A stretch of 63,876 bases of DNA, taken from positions 1 through 63,876 of the forward strand of contig JARKOU010000086.1 of assembly GCA_029975645.1 (NCBI GenBank), written 5' to 3'. The position numbers and the translations under genes were made by a program. Origin of the DNA: Actinomycetales bacterium (GTDB lineage Bacteria > Actinomycetota > Actinomycetes > Actinomycetales > JAHECE01). Shown piece after piece: positions 25,401-33,492 of this stretch. Within the stretch, counting starts at the first letter, position 1. Each line of letters begins with the position of its first letter. Under the pieces are notes generated by a model. The model made no database searches. It worked only from the letters and a program-made list of their open reading frames with translations, and was not told the origin of the DNA.

Positions 25401-26655
25401 CACGGTCCGATCCGTCGAGGACCCGTGCGAGGTCCAGGAGATGTCCGGATTCGTGCCGAGGTTCACGCCCGACGGTCACTCGGTCACCTTCACCGGCGCC
25501 ATCGACGACCGGCACACGGTCATCGCGGCGATCGACGTCGACGGCGGGAATCCGCGCCTGATCCTCAGCCGGGACGACCTCGCGATCGACTGGTTCGACT
25601 GGACTCAGACCGGGGGCGCCTCGACGTCGACCGGTCACATCGGTACCGAGACGCGCGATTCCCGGCTCCTCGTCGTCACAGCCCGTCCGGACGGCACCCG
25701 CTACCTGATGTCGGCGTCGTCGGACCTCATGCACCGCACAGAGATCCCGCTCGAGCACGACCTCCAGCCGTTGGAGGCGTCCTGGGGTCCGGACGGCAGG
25801 ACGATCGTCTTCACCGCCGAGGTGCCGGAGGGGCCGACCCAGGACCCGCACCCGGCCGCTCCGGCCGGGCAGACCCGACGAGAGCACGTCTCGCTGGATG
25901 CGCTCGACCCGGTGGCGACGGCGTTGCGCGCCGACCGGGTGGCAGATCTCGACCCCAACTTCTCGAGGCGGCAGGTCTTCGTCCGGTCGCCGGACGGATC
26001 GGTCCGGCAAGTGACCGACCCGTGGATCGAGGACTGGCGGGACGGCCTGGTGGCCGGGGACGCGCGGGGCAACACCAACCCGGTGCTCACGCCGGACGGC
26101 CGGTCCGTGATCGTGACGAATACGTCCACGCTGACGGGTGAGTCCTTCCTGCTGCGCATCGACCTCGGAACCGGGGCGGTGGTCAACCTCACGAATGCGA
26201 CTGCGGGTGCGGTGTCCACCGACGACGGCCAGCCGAGCCTGTCTCCGGACGGCTCACGGCTTGCCTTCGCGTGGACGGAAGGTGGGCTCCGGTCGATCTA
26301 CTCGATGGATGCCGAGACGGGACTCGACGTGAAGGCCCTGAGTTCCGCCGACGACGCGGCGAGCATGCCCGCATGGTCCCCGGACGGCGAATCGCTCGTC
26401 TACGTGAGCGAACGGGCGGAGGGCGGCAGCGTCGTGCGGATCCCGCTCGACGGTGGCGGGGACGGCGAGACGGTCCTGAGCGCACAGGTGCCCGCCTGGG
26501 GTCCGGTCGTGACGCCGGAGGCCGACCGGGTCCTCTACCTCGCGGCGGCGGGGAACGTCATCGGCCTCTACCGCGCGCCCGCCGACGGCGACGGCGCCCC
26601 GCGGCTGATCCAGCCCGATCCCGTGCACAACTACTTCGACGTCGATGTGAGGTGA
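22405..26655 (+). CDS. O-antigen polymerase/ligase-like membrane protein fused to a TolB/PD40-type beta-propeller
   Basis: One uninterrupted 1416-residue frame, GTG start in a GTGA overlap. Residues about 10-670 are a polytopic membrane region with many helices. Its Wzy_C/O-antigen-ligase-type segment contains GRPFGTIIHPVFMAAALG, the periplasmic-loop motif GVGLNNHEVVLPRYEAN and HPVHNLYLLVLSETGIVG. A linker with a three-fold RSGPV repeat and one more helix (about 725-750) follows. Residues about 770-1416 form a propeller with repeated PD40 motifs such as VSPDGSQIVIAS, LTPDGRSVIVTN, LSPDGSRLAFAW and WSPDGESLVYVS. It presumably polymerises flipped repeat units, while the propeller binds glycan or a partner outside. 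Polymerases are normally 400-500 residues, so the fusion is odd. The open frame argues against an assembly error. Confidence 0.85.
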   Translation: MSAPAGTARRAGAGWGAVVIWAFVAAVAAFGLARLGTSALYVVGGLIAAAALAYALRAELRPPVIAALARIFPPETAPNPGAGQRPRAARPGAAGVAMVAVLGVLSAGLAFVVAGRGTMAIAGVVALLVLGVTAVLVWPLVLEVVSGPGGRAPDGVRAPDGVRALDGVRGPRARVAGTVTQGAAGPGTGGTSGPRQVTGALLVGAVGAAIAWMAATLGMKGLVAVVGAIALVGLLTYVRDRAVFFTFAAVASLTIVLHKSIGPQDTQLSGGAIAVYVTTFDLMIVLLYALWWREGTLVSDVRRAIRQPAVWIPLAGVALFLPSLLVAPSLSHSAAELVRMGWMYLLFLYVAVRVRTRRHIGALLAGLVVFVAVELVVVVLQWRTGGVLGLSFLGVPTQLGDRVTDSGAIGRPFGTIIHPVFMAAALGTVAMVALAFALALRRSLTKVVATGVVGACLACMWFAHTRASLVAALMVGAVVVAVALRRGWIQLSTIGRIALIGAGFAAVFWSRISEKFVENFRTGHFLEEVDSRLELNEIAARMIHDHLLLGVGLNNHEVVLPRYEANPVIFFGHPVHNLYLLVLSETGIVGFAGLVLVGVAMYDVALRLARSRDLLYGTLGVGIAAAMAFLMIEEILGFSLRQDIPLALYWLLAGLAVAAARQSGMPWPAWGGRRSEIAPRSGPVRSGPVRSEPVHLGAGGTARDSARPGATAGRRLRTARASGAIAILAVGGLLIAPGASTGAAAAGARLVAAVRGAASAALVFTAVERATGAHGIYTAAADGSGVRRITPDDGRLYSWPRWAFGNTKIVYTVRSGPPGSPESIALMNPDGSDPQVLQEFDFRIGQPSVDPSGRWVVFTGTAPWFPQVALFQMDLATGESTNLTAETVPVGGFDSDPFVTAEGDGIVFVWTQGASGAAIAEMDPDGSVRRTVTDDAWFNTDPGVSPDGSQIVIASYRGSGTPSSQENGDISTVKPGDWNIVVRPRHGGEETVLTEGADCTVRSVEDPCEVQEMSGFVPRFTPDGHSVTFTGAIDDRHTVIAAIDVDGGNPRLILSRDDLAIDWFDWTQTGGASTSTGHIGTETRDSRLLVVTARPDGTRYLMSASSDLMHRTEIPLEHDLQPLEASWGPDGRTIVFTAEVPEGPTQDPHPAAPAGQTRREHVSLDALDPVATALRADRVADLDPNFSRRQVFVRSPDGSVRQVTDPWIEDWRDGLVAGDARGNTNPVLTPDGRSVIVTNTSTLTGESFLLRIDLGTGAVVNLTNATAGAVSTDDGQPSLSPDGSRLAFAWTEGGLRSIYSMDAETGLDVKALSSADDAASMPAWSPDGESLVYVSERAEGGSVVRIPLDGGGDGETVLSAQVPAWGPVVTPEADRVLYLAAAGNVIGLYRAPADGDGAPRLIQPDPVHNYFDVDVR
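22858..22911 (+). repeat. 18-nt in-frame tandem repeat, three units
   Basis: Three 18-nt units with the core GACGGCGTTCGT encode A-P-D-G-V-R, A-P-D-G-V-R and A-L-D-G-V-R in a loop of the polymerase fusion. Copies differ by only a few bases, which points to recent slippage or duplication. Confidence 0.85.
24442..24486 (+). repeat. 15-nt in-frame tandem repeat, three units
   Basis: Three units of CGGTCGGGACCGGTT (the third with small changes) encode R-S-G-P-V twice and R-S-E-P-V once, in the linker between the membrane part and the propeller of the fusion protein. Confidence 0.85.
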
Positions 26656-26659
26656 CGGG

Positions 26660-27604
26660 TTGACAGCCCTCGACTGCGATCTGACGACCGTGATCGTGAA
26701 CTGGAACACGGTCGGCCTCCTCGACGACTGCCTGGCCAGTGTCCGCGCGGCGACGCCGCCCGGCCTCCGGAACGAGATCGTCGTCGTCGACAACGGCTCG
26801 GTGGACGGGTCGGTCGAGCACCTGAGCGACGCGTGGCCGGACGTGCGGGTGATCGCGAACGCGGAGAACGTCGGGTTCTGCCGCGCCAACAACCAGGCGA
26901 TCCGGGAGAGCGCAGCACCCGTCGTCCTGCTCGTGAACACGGACGCGCGGCTGCGCGACGACACCATCACCACACTGCTGCGGTACTTCCGGCAGGACGA
27001 GAGGGCGGCCGTGGTCGGACCACGGCTCGTCTACGGCGACGGCACCTTCCAGCGGTGGACCGCGGGACGTCTGCCCGGCCCGCTCGCCATGGGGGTGTTC
27101 CTCCTCGGCCTCGATCGCGTCGGCCCAGATCGCCTGCGGCGCCGGGGTGTCTACCTCGCGGAGGACACCGGCTCCCCGTTCCGGCCGGACTGGGTCTCGA
27201 GTGCCGTCATGGCCGTCCGGCGCTCAGCGCTCGACGAGATCGGCCTCCTCGACGAGCGGATCTTCGTCTACATGGACGACGTCGACCTCTGTGCACGTGC
27301 AGGTGACGCCGGTTGGCACGTCTGGTACGCGGCCGACGCGACCGCGACCCACTTCATGGGCGCCTCGTCCAAGCGCGCCACCGGGCGGGTCTCGCCGGAA
27401 GCGCTCCGCGCACTCAACCGGTGGTACGTCCGCAGGCACGGACGCCTCGCCGGCGTCGGGCTCCGGGCGGTCGAGGTCGCCGGTTTCGGGGCCCGCACTG
27501 TGCTCAACGGCCTCCTGGCCGTCGGACGGCGCCCGGACGCCCGCGGCCGTCTCACCGTCCATGCCACCCACCTCCGACTCGCCCTGGAGCCCATCGATGC
27601 CTGA
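26660..27604 (+). CDS. Glycosyltransferase family 2 (rhamnosyltransferase-like)
   Basis: A 314-residue GT2 enzyme with a TTG start five bases after the fusion gene, behind GAGGTGACGG. Motifs are TTVIVNWNTVGLLDDCLASV, VVVDNGSVDGSVE, GFCRANNQAIR, the metal site LLVNTDARLRDD, and LLDERIFVYMDDVDLCARA. This motif set is close to that of the gene at 17511 and is typical of WbbL-like rhamnosyltransferases. Confidence 0.9.
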   Translation: MTALDCDLTTVIVNWNTVGLLDDCLASVRAATPPGLRNEIVVVDNGSVDGSVEHLSDAWPDVRVIANAENVGFCRANNQAIRESAAPVVLLVNTDARLRDDTITTLLRYFRQDERAAVVGPRLVYGDGTFQRWTAGRLPGPLAMGVFLLGLDRVGPDRLRRRGVYLAEDTGSPFRPDWVSSAVMAVRRSALDEIGLLDERIFVYMDDVDLCARAGDAGWHVWYAADATATHFMGASSKRATGRVSPEALRALNRWYVRRHGRLAGVGLRAVEVAGFGARTVLNGLLAVGRRPDARGRLTVHATHLRLALEPIDA

Positions 27605-28547
27605 GCGACACCCGGCCCACGATCACGAGCACGCTCATTCCGGTCCGTTGACCCTCGCCGAACGTCACGCGCACGAGGCGGAGACGTACGACCGGATGTC
27701 GACAGACCTGCTCGCGACCTGGGACGACGCCGACTACCTGGTGGATCCGGCGCGGATCCCCTTCGCCAACCGGGAGCACGTCGACTTCCTGACCGATGCG
27801 GTGACCCGCCTCGGGCCCCTGAACGGCCGGCGTGTGCTCGAAGTGGGCGCCGGGAGCGGCTCGCTCGCCGTCTGGCTCGCGCTCCAGGGCGCTGAGGTCG
27901 TGGGGATCGACGTCTCAGCCGGAATCCTCGACGTCGCCCGGAGGCGGGCGTCGGTCAACGGCGTCGCCGACCGCACCACCTTCGTCCACGTGCCGATCGA
28001 GGAGTTCGACCCGCGCGCCGCCGGTCTCGACCACCATCGCTACGACGCGATCATCGGCAACAACGTGGTCCACCACTTCGACCGCGACCTGGCGATGGCC
28101 AACCTCGGCCGGCTCCTCGCGCCGGGCGCGATCGCCGTCTTCTGCGAGCCCGTGCTGTTCCTCCCGGAGTGGACGCGGACCGTCCGCAACTCGCGACCGG
28201 TCACCCGCTTCTTCCCGCCGCACACCCACACGCCGGACGAGCGTTCACTCGACGAGCGGGACTTCGCGGTCATGAGGCGCTGGTTCGCGACGGTCGACTG
28301 GACCCCCTACCAGGTGTTCGGTCGGCTCCAGAACTTCGTGGAGCTGTCCGACCCGGCGTGGAATCGCCTGGAGTCCTTCGACCGGTCGCTCCTTCGCCGA
28401 GTCCCGGCGTCGCGGCGCATCTGCCGCATGGCCGTCATCACCCTCGGGCAACCGATCACCGTCGCCCAACCCGCTTCATTCTCCGAACCCGCTGCACTCG
28501 CCGAACCCGCTGCACTCGCCCAGCCCACGGAAGGGACCTCCGAATGA
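27597..28547 (+). CDS. Class I SAM-dependent methyltransferase
   Basis: A 316-residue soluble enzyme overlapping the previous gene by 8 nt. SAM-binding motif I is VLEVGAGSGSLAVWLALQGA, followed by the acidic VVGIDVS, motif IV in YDAIIGNNVVHHF, and a C-terminal acceptor domain. The N-terminus is His-rich (HPAHDHEHAHS). It could methylate a sugar of the repeat unit or a chain end. The C-terminal tail carries an exact 18-nt duplication (28485-28520) encoding repeated EPAALA. Confidence 0.87.
   Translation: MPERHPAHDHEHAHSGPLTLAERHAHEAETYDRMSTDLLATWDDADYLVDPARIPFANREHVDFLTDAVTRLGPLNGRRVLEVGAGSGSLAVWLALQGAEVVGIDVSAGILDVARRRASVNGVADRTTFVHVPIEEFDPRAAGLDHHRYDAIIGNNVVHHFDRDLAMANLGRLLAPGAIAVFCEPVLFLPEWTRTVRNSRPVTRFFPPHTHTPDERSLDERDFAVMRRWFATVDWTPYQVFGRLQNFVELSDPAWNRLESFDRSLLRRVPASRRICRMAVITLGQPITVAQPASFSEPAALAEPAALAQPTEGTSE
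28485..28520 (+). repeat. Exact 18-nt in-frame duplication
   Basis: The unit GAACCCGCTGCACTCGCC occurs twice without a mismatch and encodes E-P-A-A-L-A twice in the methyltransferase tail. The perfect identity suggests a young duplication. Confidence 0.9.
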
Positions 28548-29482
28548 GAATCCTCGTCACCGGCAGCGCCGGGATGTTGGGAAGCGCGCTCGTGCCCACG
28601 CTCGTTCGAGCGGGCCACGACGTGCGTGCTACCGACATCGATCTCACCGATCCGCTTCCGTGGGGCCCCGGGCTCCCGTCCTTGAGCCACCTGGACGTCC
28701 GCGACGCCCAGCAGGTCCGCCACGCGGTCGGCGCCACGGATCCTGACCTCGTGCTGCACCTCGCGGCGGAGACGTCGTTGGAGATCAGCGATGCCGATCA
28801 GGATCACGCGTACCTCACGAACGCCATCGGGACCAAGTACGTCGCCCTTGCGGCGCGCTCGGCGGCGGTCCCGATGGTCTACATCAGCACGGCGGGCGTC
28901 TTCGACGGTTCGAAGGATGGCGCGTACACCGAGTTCGACGCCCCGAACCCGATCAACACGTACGGGGCCTCGAAGTACGAAGGCGAGCGGATCGTCGCCC
29001 GGACGGTCGAGCAGCACTACATCATCCGTGCCGGGTGGATGGTCGGCGGCGGTGCGAGGAAGGACCACAAGTTCGTCTCGCGCATCGCCGACCAGGTCCG
29101 CGACGGCGCCACGACGGTGTACGCGGTCACCGACAAACTCGGCACGCCGACCTACGCCCCCGACTTCTCCCGGTGCCTCCTCGGCCTGGTCGACTCGGGT
29201 CTCTTCGGGCTGTATCACATGGCCTGCGGAGGCGAGGGGAGCCGGTTCGACGTCGCCGCACGGATCCTCGAGGTGCTCGGCCGGGACGACGTCGAACTCG
29301 TCCCCGTGGGCTCGGAGCACTTCGCTGCGGAGTTCCCGTCGCCGCGGCCGCGCTCCGAGATCATGCGGAATATGGTCCTGGACCTCCAGGGCATGAACAC
29401 GATGCGTCCGTGGCGCGTCGCGCTCGAGGAGTACCTGCTCGCCGAGTTCCCCGACCTCGTCACCAGCGTGCGCGTGGCGTGA
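28544..29482 (+). CDS. RmlD-like NAD(P)-dependent sugar-nucleotide reductase
   Basis: A 312-residue extended short-chain dehydrogenase starting in an ATGA overlap. It shows the dinucleotide motif RILVTGSAGMLGSAL, a VLHLAAETSLE strand end, Ser/Thr in YISTAGVFDG, Tyr/Lys in NTYGASKYEGE, and the RAGWMVGGG region. The pattern is closest to dTDP-4-dehydrorhamnose reductases (RmlD family). No rmlABC genes are in the window, so it could reduce the GDP-4-keto-6-deoxymannose made by gmd, or rmlABC may lie elsewhere. Confidence 0.85.
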   Translation: MRILVTGSAGMLGSALVPTLVRAGHDVRATDIDLTDPLPWGPGLPSLSHLDVRDAQQVRHAVGATDPDLVLHLAAETSLEISDADQDHAYLTNAIGTKYVALAARSAAVPMVYISTAGVFDGSKDGAYTEFDAPNPINTYGASKYEGERIVARTVEQHYIIRAGWMVGGGARKDHKFVSRIADQVRDGATTVYAVTDKLGTPTYAPDFSRCLLGLVDSGLFGLYHMACGGEGSRFDVAARILEVLGRDDVELVPVGSEHFAAEFPSPRPRSEIMRNMVLDLQGMNTMRPWRVALEEYLLAEFPDLVTSVRVA

Positions 29483-29510
29483 CGAGCCCCCGAGACCCCG
29501 AGGAGTCTTC

Positions 29511-30620
29511 GTGACCACTCTTACCGTTCCCAGCCCGGCCGATCAGACCCTGCGAGCCGGGGACGAGCGCTCCGTGTGCGTCGTCGTCCCCATCCCCAAC
29601 GACCCCCCGTGGGAGCTGTTCGACGCCATCCCGACGGATGTCCCGATCATCGTGAGCGATGACAGCGACGGACGCCTGGCCCCGCCCGGTCGACCCAACG
29701 TCTACTACTTCGACTATGCGGCTCAGGCAGCGTATGCGGGGGAGCACTACGCGGCGATGCCGCACAAGAGCGCGGCGAGCCGGAACATCGGGCACTACAT
29801 CGCCTGGAAGGAGGGCTTCGACGTCGTTATCGCGCTGGACTACGACTGCCAGACCCGGCCTGGCTGGCTCGAGGCCCACCTCGGAGCACTCGGACGGGTG
29901 GAGAACGCCCCCGGCGTGAGGCCGGTCGCGCCGAACGGGTGGGTCAACCCCGTCACGAACTCCTTCGCGAACGGCGACGCGGTCTACGCCCGCGGGTACC
30001 CCTACGAGTGGCGTGCCCCGGATCTGGCCCGGGTGACCGAGGTTCCCACGACGGGGGACGTGGTGCTCAACCTGGGCGTCTGGGACGGGATCCTGGACCT
30101 CAACGGCATCGACAAGTTGTACGGCGGGGAGCCCGGTGACCCGGGGGTGCCGGACGGGCCGCCGCGTATCGCGGTCGGCAACATCCCGATCTGCGGGATG
30201 AACACCGCCTTCGTCCGCGACCTGATTCCCGCGTACTTCTTCCTCCCGGACCTCTGGGTCAACGGATGGCAGCTCAGTCGGCACGACGACATCTGGGGCG
30301 GCTACGTGGTCAAACGGCTGATGGACCGACGGGGTGACCTGATGTCCTTCGGTGGACCGGTGGTCGGTCACACGAAGCAGACCCGGCTCGAACGCGTCGT
30401 GGTCCTCGAGCAGTGGATGCACCTGATGTCGATGCCGTTCTACGACCTGGTCGACGAGGCCGCCTCCAGAGTCCCGACCGGCACCTACGTCGAGATGTTC
30501 GGGCACTTCGTGGAGGAGTACCGGAGCCTCGTCGAGACCAGCACGACGCCGACGCACTACCGGGAGGTGTACCGGCAGCTCGGCGACTGGATGTCGCGGT
30601 GGGCGCGGGCGTTCCGGTGA
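29511..30620 (+). CDS. Reversibly-glycosylated-polypeptide (UDP-arabinopyranose mutase)-like protein
   Basis: A 369-residue protein with a GTG start behind AGGAG. Three blocks match the RGP/GT75 family: the metal motif D110-Y-D112 in IALDYDCQTRPGW, IPICGMNTAFVRDLIPAYFF (plant enzymes have a similar MCGMN..FDR), and HDDIWGGYVVKRLMD (plant YDDMWAGWC). A Ser-Arg-Asn block before the metal site (KSAASRNIGH) lies where plant enzymes carry the self-glycosylated Arg. Plant members interconvert UDP-arabinopyranose and UDP-arabinofuranose. The bacterial protein could be a mutase supplying a furanose sugar, or a transferase. Family confidence is moderate to good; function is inferred. Confidence 0.75.
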   Translation: MTTLTVPSPADQTLRAGDERSVCVVVPIPNDPPWELFDAIPTDVPIIVSDDSDGRLAPPGRPNVYYFDYAAQAAYAGEHYAAMPHKSAASRNIGHYIAWKEGFDVVIALDYDCQTRPGWLEAHLGALGRVENAPGVRPVAPNGWVNPVTNSFANGDAVYARGYPYEWRAPDLARVTEVPTTGDVVLNLGVWDGILDLNGIDKLYGGEPGDPGVPDGPPRIAVGNIPICGMNTAFVRDLIPAYFFLPDLWVNGWQLSRHDDIWGGYVVKRLMDRRGDLMSFGGPVVGHTKQTRLERVVVLEQWMHLMSMPFYDLVDEAASRVPTGTYVEMFGHFVEEYRSLVETSTTPTHYREVYRQLGDWMSRWARAFR

Positions 30621-31237
30621 CGGCCTCGACACAGCGCCGCCCCGCGAATCCGCCGGTGCTCGAGGCGCTGCGTGCCGACGCCGCGGAACTGGCCAAGGTC
30701 AAGGGATCGGTGTTCCGCGGGCCGGCGGCGGTGCTCGACGTCCTGACGCTCCCCGGATTCTGGGCCGGCGCCCTGTGGCGGCTCGGGAACGCTCTCCACG
30801 AGCGGGGACTGCGGCCGTTCTCCCGGCTCACCTACGTCCTCAACATGGTCCTGTTCTCGGCGGACCTGCCGGCCGGCGCCGTCGTCGGGCCGGGACTCGT
30901 GATGCCGCATCCGGTCGGGGTCGCCATGGCGAGCGACGTGGTCATCGGAAGCCGCTGCCGCATCATGCGCGGTGTCGGGATCGGGGGCAGCGGAAAGGCC
31001 GATGAGGTAGGTCACCCCGTGATCGGCGACGACGTCTGGCTCCTCGACCGGGCGAGCGTGTTCGGGCCGGTGACGATCGGCGACCGGAGCGTCCTCGGGA
31101 CGTCCGTGATCGTGAACCAGGACATCGCCCCGGGAATGCTCGTGCTTCTCTCGAAGGCCGCCGTGGACCTGCGGATCAGGCCTCGGTCCGACCTCGCCGC
31201 CCCCGAAGTGGCGGATCCCGCGGGTCCGCGACCGTGA
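30617..31237 (+). CDS. Left-handed beta-helix acyltransferase (serine-acetyltransferase-like)
   Basis: A 206-residue protein starting with GTG in a GTGA overlap. The N-terminal helical part resembles CysE (GFWAGALWRLGNALHERG). The C-terminal half contains hexapeptide repeats: AGAVVGPGLVMPHPVGVAM, ASDVVIGSRCRIMRGV, PVIGDDVWLLDRA, TIGDRSVLGTSVIV. The usual catalytic His region of the CysE fold is present. In a polysaccharide operon the likely role is O-acetylation of a sugar, or serine acetylation misread by similarity. Confidence 0.85.
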   Translation: MTASTQRRPANPPVLEALRADAAELAKVKGSVFRGPAAVLDVLTLPGFWAGALWRLGNALHERGLRPFSRLTYVLNMVLFSADLPAGAVVGPGLVMPHPVGVAMASDVVIGSRCRIMRGVGIGGSGKADEVGHPVIGDDVWLLDRASVFGPVTIGDRSVLGTSVIVNQDIAPGMLVLLSKAAVDLRIRPRSDLAAPEVADPAGPRP

Positions 31238-32361
31238 TCATCGCCTTCGACGCGACGGCGATCGGGTCCGGTCTCGGCGGGGACGAGACGCTGGTCCGCG
31301 CCGAGCTGCGCGGACTGGCGGCCGTCCTGAGCCAGGAGGACCGGGTGCTCGTCCTCGCCGCGACCGGGGCGGTACTGCCCACGGAGGTCACCGCGAACCC
31401 GGTGTTCGTCGTGGAGTGGGTGACCCGCCGGGGTGGTCCGCTCCACTTCGGCCTGGTCCTGCCCCTGTGGTTGAACCGGCTCCTCGACCGCCACATGCGA
31501 CCCGACGTGGTCGTGACGAACACCCACGCGCCGCTCCGATCTCCGGTGCCGGTGGCACTCACGGTGACCGACCTGTCATTCCTCCACGTCCCGGCGGCCT
31601 ATCCGAGGGCGACGCGCGCCAGGCTCGAGGTGCTCGTCCGCCGACAGGTCCGCACGGCTGCCGCTGTTCTGACGATCAGTGAGTTCTGCCGCGGTGACCT
31701 CATCGAGACCTATGGCCTGCCCCCGGGGAAGGTCTCCGTGGTGCCGTTGACGATCGATCGGCCGCAGCCGGCCAGTCCCGCGGCCCGACTGCGCCTGGCC
31801 GAACGCGGGGTGGAGCCGCCCTTCCTCCTCTACCTCGGGAATCTCCATCCCCGGAAGAACGTGCCCCGGGCGATCGCTGCGTTCCTGCGGCTGCGAGCCT
31901 CGACTCCGGCGCTGGGCGACCACCGGTTCGTGGTTGCGGGTGGACGGTGGTTCGGAGGGGTCGCCGAGAGGGAGGCCGCCGAGGGGGCGCCGGAGGGCGC
32001 CGTCGTCTTCCTCGATCGGGTGGACGACGACGAACGCGAAGTCCTGCTGCGGGAAGCCTCGGCGCTCGTGTACCTCTCGACGTTCGAGGGCTTCGGGCTG
32101 CCACCTCTCGAGGCCATGGCGCGCGACACTCCGGTGCTCGCGTCGACGTCCACCGCGATCCCCGAGGTGTGCGGCGACGCGGCTGTCCTGGTGGATCCCC
32201 TCGACGACGACGCGATCGAAGTGGGGATGAGGCGCGTGCTGACCCGGGATGATGTTCGTGTTCGCCTCGTCGAGGCTGGGCGCGAACGCGTTGCTGCCTA
32301 TGACGTGACGGCTACGGGAATCGCGTTGTCCGACGCCCTGCACACCGTTGTGGCCGGATGA
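31234..32361 (+). CDS. Glycosyltransferase family 4 (GT-B fold)
   Basis: A 375-residue enzyme starting with GTG in a GTGA overlap. The C-terminal donor domain has the GT4 signatures YLGNLHPRKNVPRAIAAF, the EX7E-type block LSTFEGFGLPPLEAMARD, and AVLVDPLDDDAI. The N-terminal domain contains LTVTDLSFLHVP and LTISEFCRGDLI, common in mannosyltransferases of this family. Donor sugar unknown; GDP-mannose-derived sugars are plausible given gmd. Confidence 0.9.
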   Translation: MIIAFDATAIGSGLGGDETLVRAELRGLAAVLSQEDRVLVLAATGAVLPTEVTANPVFVVEWVTRRGGPLHFGLVLPLWLNRLLDRHMRPDVVVTNTHAPLRSPVPVALTVTDLSFLHVPAAYPRATRARLEVLVRRQVRTAAAVLTISEFCRGDLIETYGLPPGKVSVVPLTIDRPQPASPAARLRLAERGVEPPFLLYLGNLHPRKNVPRAIAAFLRLRASTPALGDHRFVVAGGRWFGGVAEREAAEGAPEGAVVFLDRVDDDEREVLLREASALVYLSTFEGFGLPPLEAMARDTPVLASTSTAIPEVCGDAAVLVDPLDDDAIEVGMRRVLTRDDVRVRLVEAGRERVAAYDVTATGIALSDALHTVVAG

Positions 32362-32381
32362 CTCACGAAGGAGGAACCGGC

Positions 32382-33404
32382 GTGACCAGGACACGACGAT
32401 CGGCGATCCTCCTCGGTGTCCTCGGGGCATTGGGTGTGCTTTCCGTGGCGGGTGCGCTGTTCGCCGCAGGGCTGGGTTCTCGGCCTGCCGCGCTCCCGTC
32501 GGGATGGAGCGCGCCGACGGTGCTGCCGGCCTCGCAGGCGCTGCCCCAGGACATGGTCGTCTTCGACTCCGACCGTTCCGGCAACTTCGAGCTCTTCACC
32601 ATCGCAGGGCCGGGCGGCCAGGTCGTCCAGATCACCGACGATCCGGCGTATGACTCCTGGTCTCCTCGCCTTTCTCCAGATCGACGCACGATCCTGTTTC
32701 ATCGAGCGCCAGCCGGTATCCATGACCTGGACCACTCGAAGGTCAGCATCTGGGCTGTGTCCGCGGACGGCGGGCAGTCGGTGCAGCTGCGCCCGCCGGG
32801 TCTCGACGGCTGGGCTCTCCAAGGGCACGCCGAGTGGTCCCCGGACGGCCGTTCGCTCGTGATGTTCGGAGGCAGCCGGATCAGCCCCCAGATCCACGTG
32901 ACCGACAACCTTGGACAGAAGCCCCGGGCGGTGACGGCACGCGGCGGGGTGAATCTCGACCCGTCCTTCTCTCCGGACGGGCGACAGATCGCCTTCGTCG
33001 GGTGCCCTCGGGCGGTCTGCGTCGAATCCAACTACGAGATCTACACAATCCCGGTGTCGGGCGGGAAAGTGACCCGTGTCACGAATGATTCCGTCCGGGA
33101 CCACGATCCCTACTGGTCGCCCGACGGCACCAGACTGGCGTGGCTGACGGCATTCGGCGGGCCGGGGGTCGGCGTCTGGGACGTCCGGATCGGCGATGGG
33201 CAGGGACGCAATCCAACGCGGCTCTTCGGCGATTCCGGGGTGACGAGTCGCCCGGCCTTCTCACCCGATAGCCGGTACGTGTACGTCCACCGCATCCCAC
33301 CGGGCGGCGCCAAGTTCGACGTCTTCCGCGTCGCGCTGAACGGCTCCGGGGTGGTGGGTGTGACGGTCGGCCAACCCGGGAACAACGAGTACCCCTCGCC
33401 GTGA
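32382..33404 (+). CDS. Exported TolB/PD40-type beta-propeller protein
   Basis: A 340-residue protein. The GTG at 32382 is chosen because AAGGAGG lies just upstream; an ATG at 32358 overlapping the previous stop is in frame but has no such site. Residues 4-30 form a signal anchor (AILLGVLGALGVLSVAGALFAAGL) without a lipobox cysteine. The rest is a propeller with repeated blocks such as LSPDRRTILFHR, WSPDGRSLVMFG, FSPDGRQIAFVG, WSPDGTRLAWLT and FSPDSRYVYVHR. It ends the polysaccharide operon and resembles the C-terminal half of the polymerase fusion, suggesting related roles at the cell surface. Confidence 0.87.
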   Translation: MTRTRRSAILLGVLGALGVLSVAGALFAAGLGSRPAALPSGWSAPTVLPASQALPQDMVVFDSDRSGNFELFTIAGPGGQVVQITDDPAYDSWSPRLSPDRRTILFHRAPAGIHDLDHSKVSIWAVSADGGQSVQLRPPGLDGWALQGHAEWSPDGRSLVMFGGSRISPQIHVTDNLGQKPRAVTARGGVNLDPSFSPDGRQIAFVGCPRAVCVESNYEIYTIPVSGGKVTRVTNDSVRDHDPYWSPDGTRLAWLTAFGGPGVGVWDVRIGDGQGRNPTRLFGDSGVTSRPAFSPDSRYVYVHRIPPGGAKFDVFRVALNGSGVVGVTVGQPGNNEYPSP

Positions 33405-33492
33405 GGGGTCTCGCGGAGGTCGAAGGCGACCTGGTCGGCGAGGTCTCGCCCTCTCCGGCGTCGATCGACCCGGAGTGCCGGGGCCTTCGGAC

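Noticed and set aside
29511-30620. Reading this gene as an ordinary GT2 glycosyltransferase
   Set aside because: It lacks the GT2 donor block and acceptor motifs seen in the neighbouring GT2 genes, while three RGP-type blocks are present.
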